Under the pieces are notes generated by a model. That model did not search any database. It was given only the letters and a program-made list of their open reading frames with translations, and was not told the origin of the DNA. Positions 12,732-12,896 of a DNA stretch of 12,896 nucleotides are shown here, in pieces; within the stretch, counting starts at the first letter, position 1, and the number at the start of each line of letters is the position of its first letter. A program made the position numbers and the translations under genes. Source of the DNA: Firmicutes bacterium CAG:145. Its GTDB lineage: Bacteria > Bacillota > Clostridia > Peptostreptococcales > Anaerovoracaceae. Where the stretch lies: assembly GCA_000435715.1 (NCBI GenBank), contig FR882597.1:17856-30751 (forward strand), written 5' to 3'.

Positions 12732-12790
12732 CCATGAGCCGCAAGGTGTGTATGGATTTAATTAAATCCTGTCCCCTTCGCGGCTTATGG
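12732..12790 (+). promoter_or_regulatory. Strong leader hairpin before the last open frame
   Basis: CCATGAGCCGC (12732-12742) pairs with GCGGCTTATGG (12780-12790) over 11 bp with one G-U. The stem continues as AAGG/CCTT (12743-12746, 12775-12778) across one bulged C. A perfect 16-bp palindrome GGATTTAATTAAATCC (12754-12769) forms the tip. No T run follows, so it is not a terminator. It may control the downstream start. I do not recognise a known riboswitch. A 26-codon frame (12734-12814) runs through it. Confidence 0.55.
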
Positions 12791-12810
12791 CAATTTAAGG
12801 GGAATTTATC

Positions 12811-12896
12811 ATAAAGAAGATCGCAAAGGTCAGCCGATACGGAGACGACTTCAAGGCCGATATATCGGCAATGTCTTGCGACAAAGATAAAAGCGT
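12811..12896 (+). CDS. Partial open frame at the window end, start codon unclear
   Basis: From 12811 the frame is open to the end of the window and reads IKKIAKVSRYGDDFKADISA and on, plausible coding sequence with no family I recognise. SD-like AAGGGGAA (12797-12804) lies 6 nt upstream, but at the right spacing the codon is ATA (with ATC at 12808). There is no ATG, GTG or TTG in frame after the stop at 12796 until an ATG at 12871, which has no SD. Either a rare start is used, translation shifts from another frame, or the 5' end is damaged. Confidence 0.35.
   Translation, partial: MKKIAKVSRYGDDFKADISAMSCDKDKS

Overview
The window looks like chromosome from an anaerobic, amino-acid-fermenting Clostridia-type bacterium, such as a Peptostreptococcaceae or Anaerovoracaceae relative. 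This is inferred from the Stickland-type ornithine pathway genes, AGA-dominated arginine codons, strong AGGAGG ribosome binding sites and moderate-to-low GC. No rRNA, tRNA, CRISPR array or insertion sequence is visible. All convincing genes are on the + strand.

Region 1 (1-3752) is the 3' end of an ornithine oxidative-degradation operon. It holds a 5'-truncated ortB (2-amino-4-ketopentanoate thiolase beta subunit), oraS and oraE (the two subunits of adenosylcobalamin/PLP D-ornithine 4,5-aminomutase), and a strong intrinsic terminator. Codon choice (ATC for Ile) suggests high expression.

Region 2 (about 3787-9140) reads as a second transcription unit: a candidate sigma-A promoter, a leader with inverted repeats, then six tightly packed genes. 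These are a predicted PD-(D/E)XK nuclease-like protein, two GNAT acetyltransferases, a PaaI-type hotdog thioesterase, a MutL/GlmL-type ASKHA protein with a cysteine-rich tail, and ornithine racemase. A terminator follows. The last two belong to the ornithine pathway. Orr makes D-ornithine for OraSE, and the GlmL-like protein is a candidate reactivation or assembly factor for the B12 mutase. The first four are unexpected in this position.

Region 3 (9219-10704) is a lone APC-family basic amino acid antiporter of the ArcD/LysI type, a likely ornithine/arginine/lysine transporter, closed by a perfect palindromic terminator. Together the window covers most of the route: uptake, racemisation, 4,5-amino shift and thiolytic cleavage. 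The diaminopentanoate dehydrogenase and OrtA are presumably just upstream of the window.

Region 4 (10705-11366) is a gap of about 660 bp. It holds alternating small hairpins, a set of related arms (two direct, one inverted) that could fold as a switch on the minus strand, an ECF-type promoter, a possible 44-codon ORF, and a hairpin that buries the Shine-Dalgarno of the next gene.

Region 5 (11367-12637) is an ECF-like sigma factor overlapping by ATGA a single-pass membrane protein (probable anti-sigma factor with a DUF4367-like C-terminal part). The same promoter-like signature, TGTAAC-N16-AGTA with matching flanks, occurs before this operon (11035) and after it (12658). I infer that both are targets of this sigma factor.

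Region 6 (12638-12896) holds the second ECF-type promoter overlapped by a sigma-A-type promoter and an 18-bp palindrome, then a strong hairpin at 12732-12790, then an open frame with no standard start codon that runs off the window.
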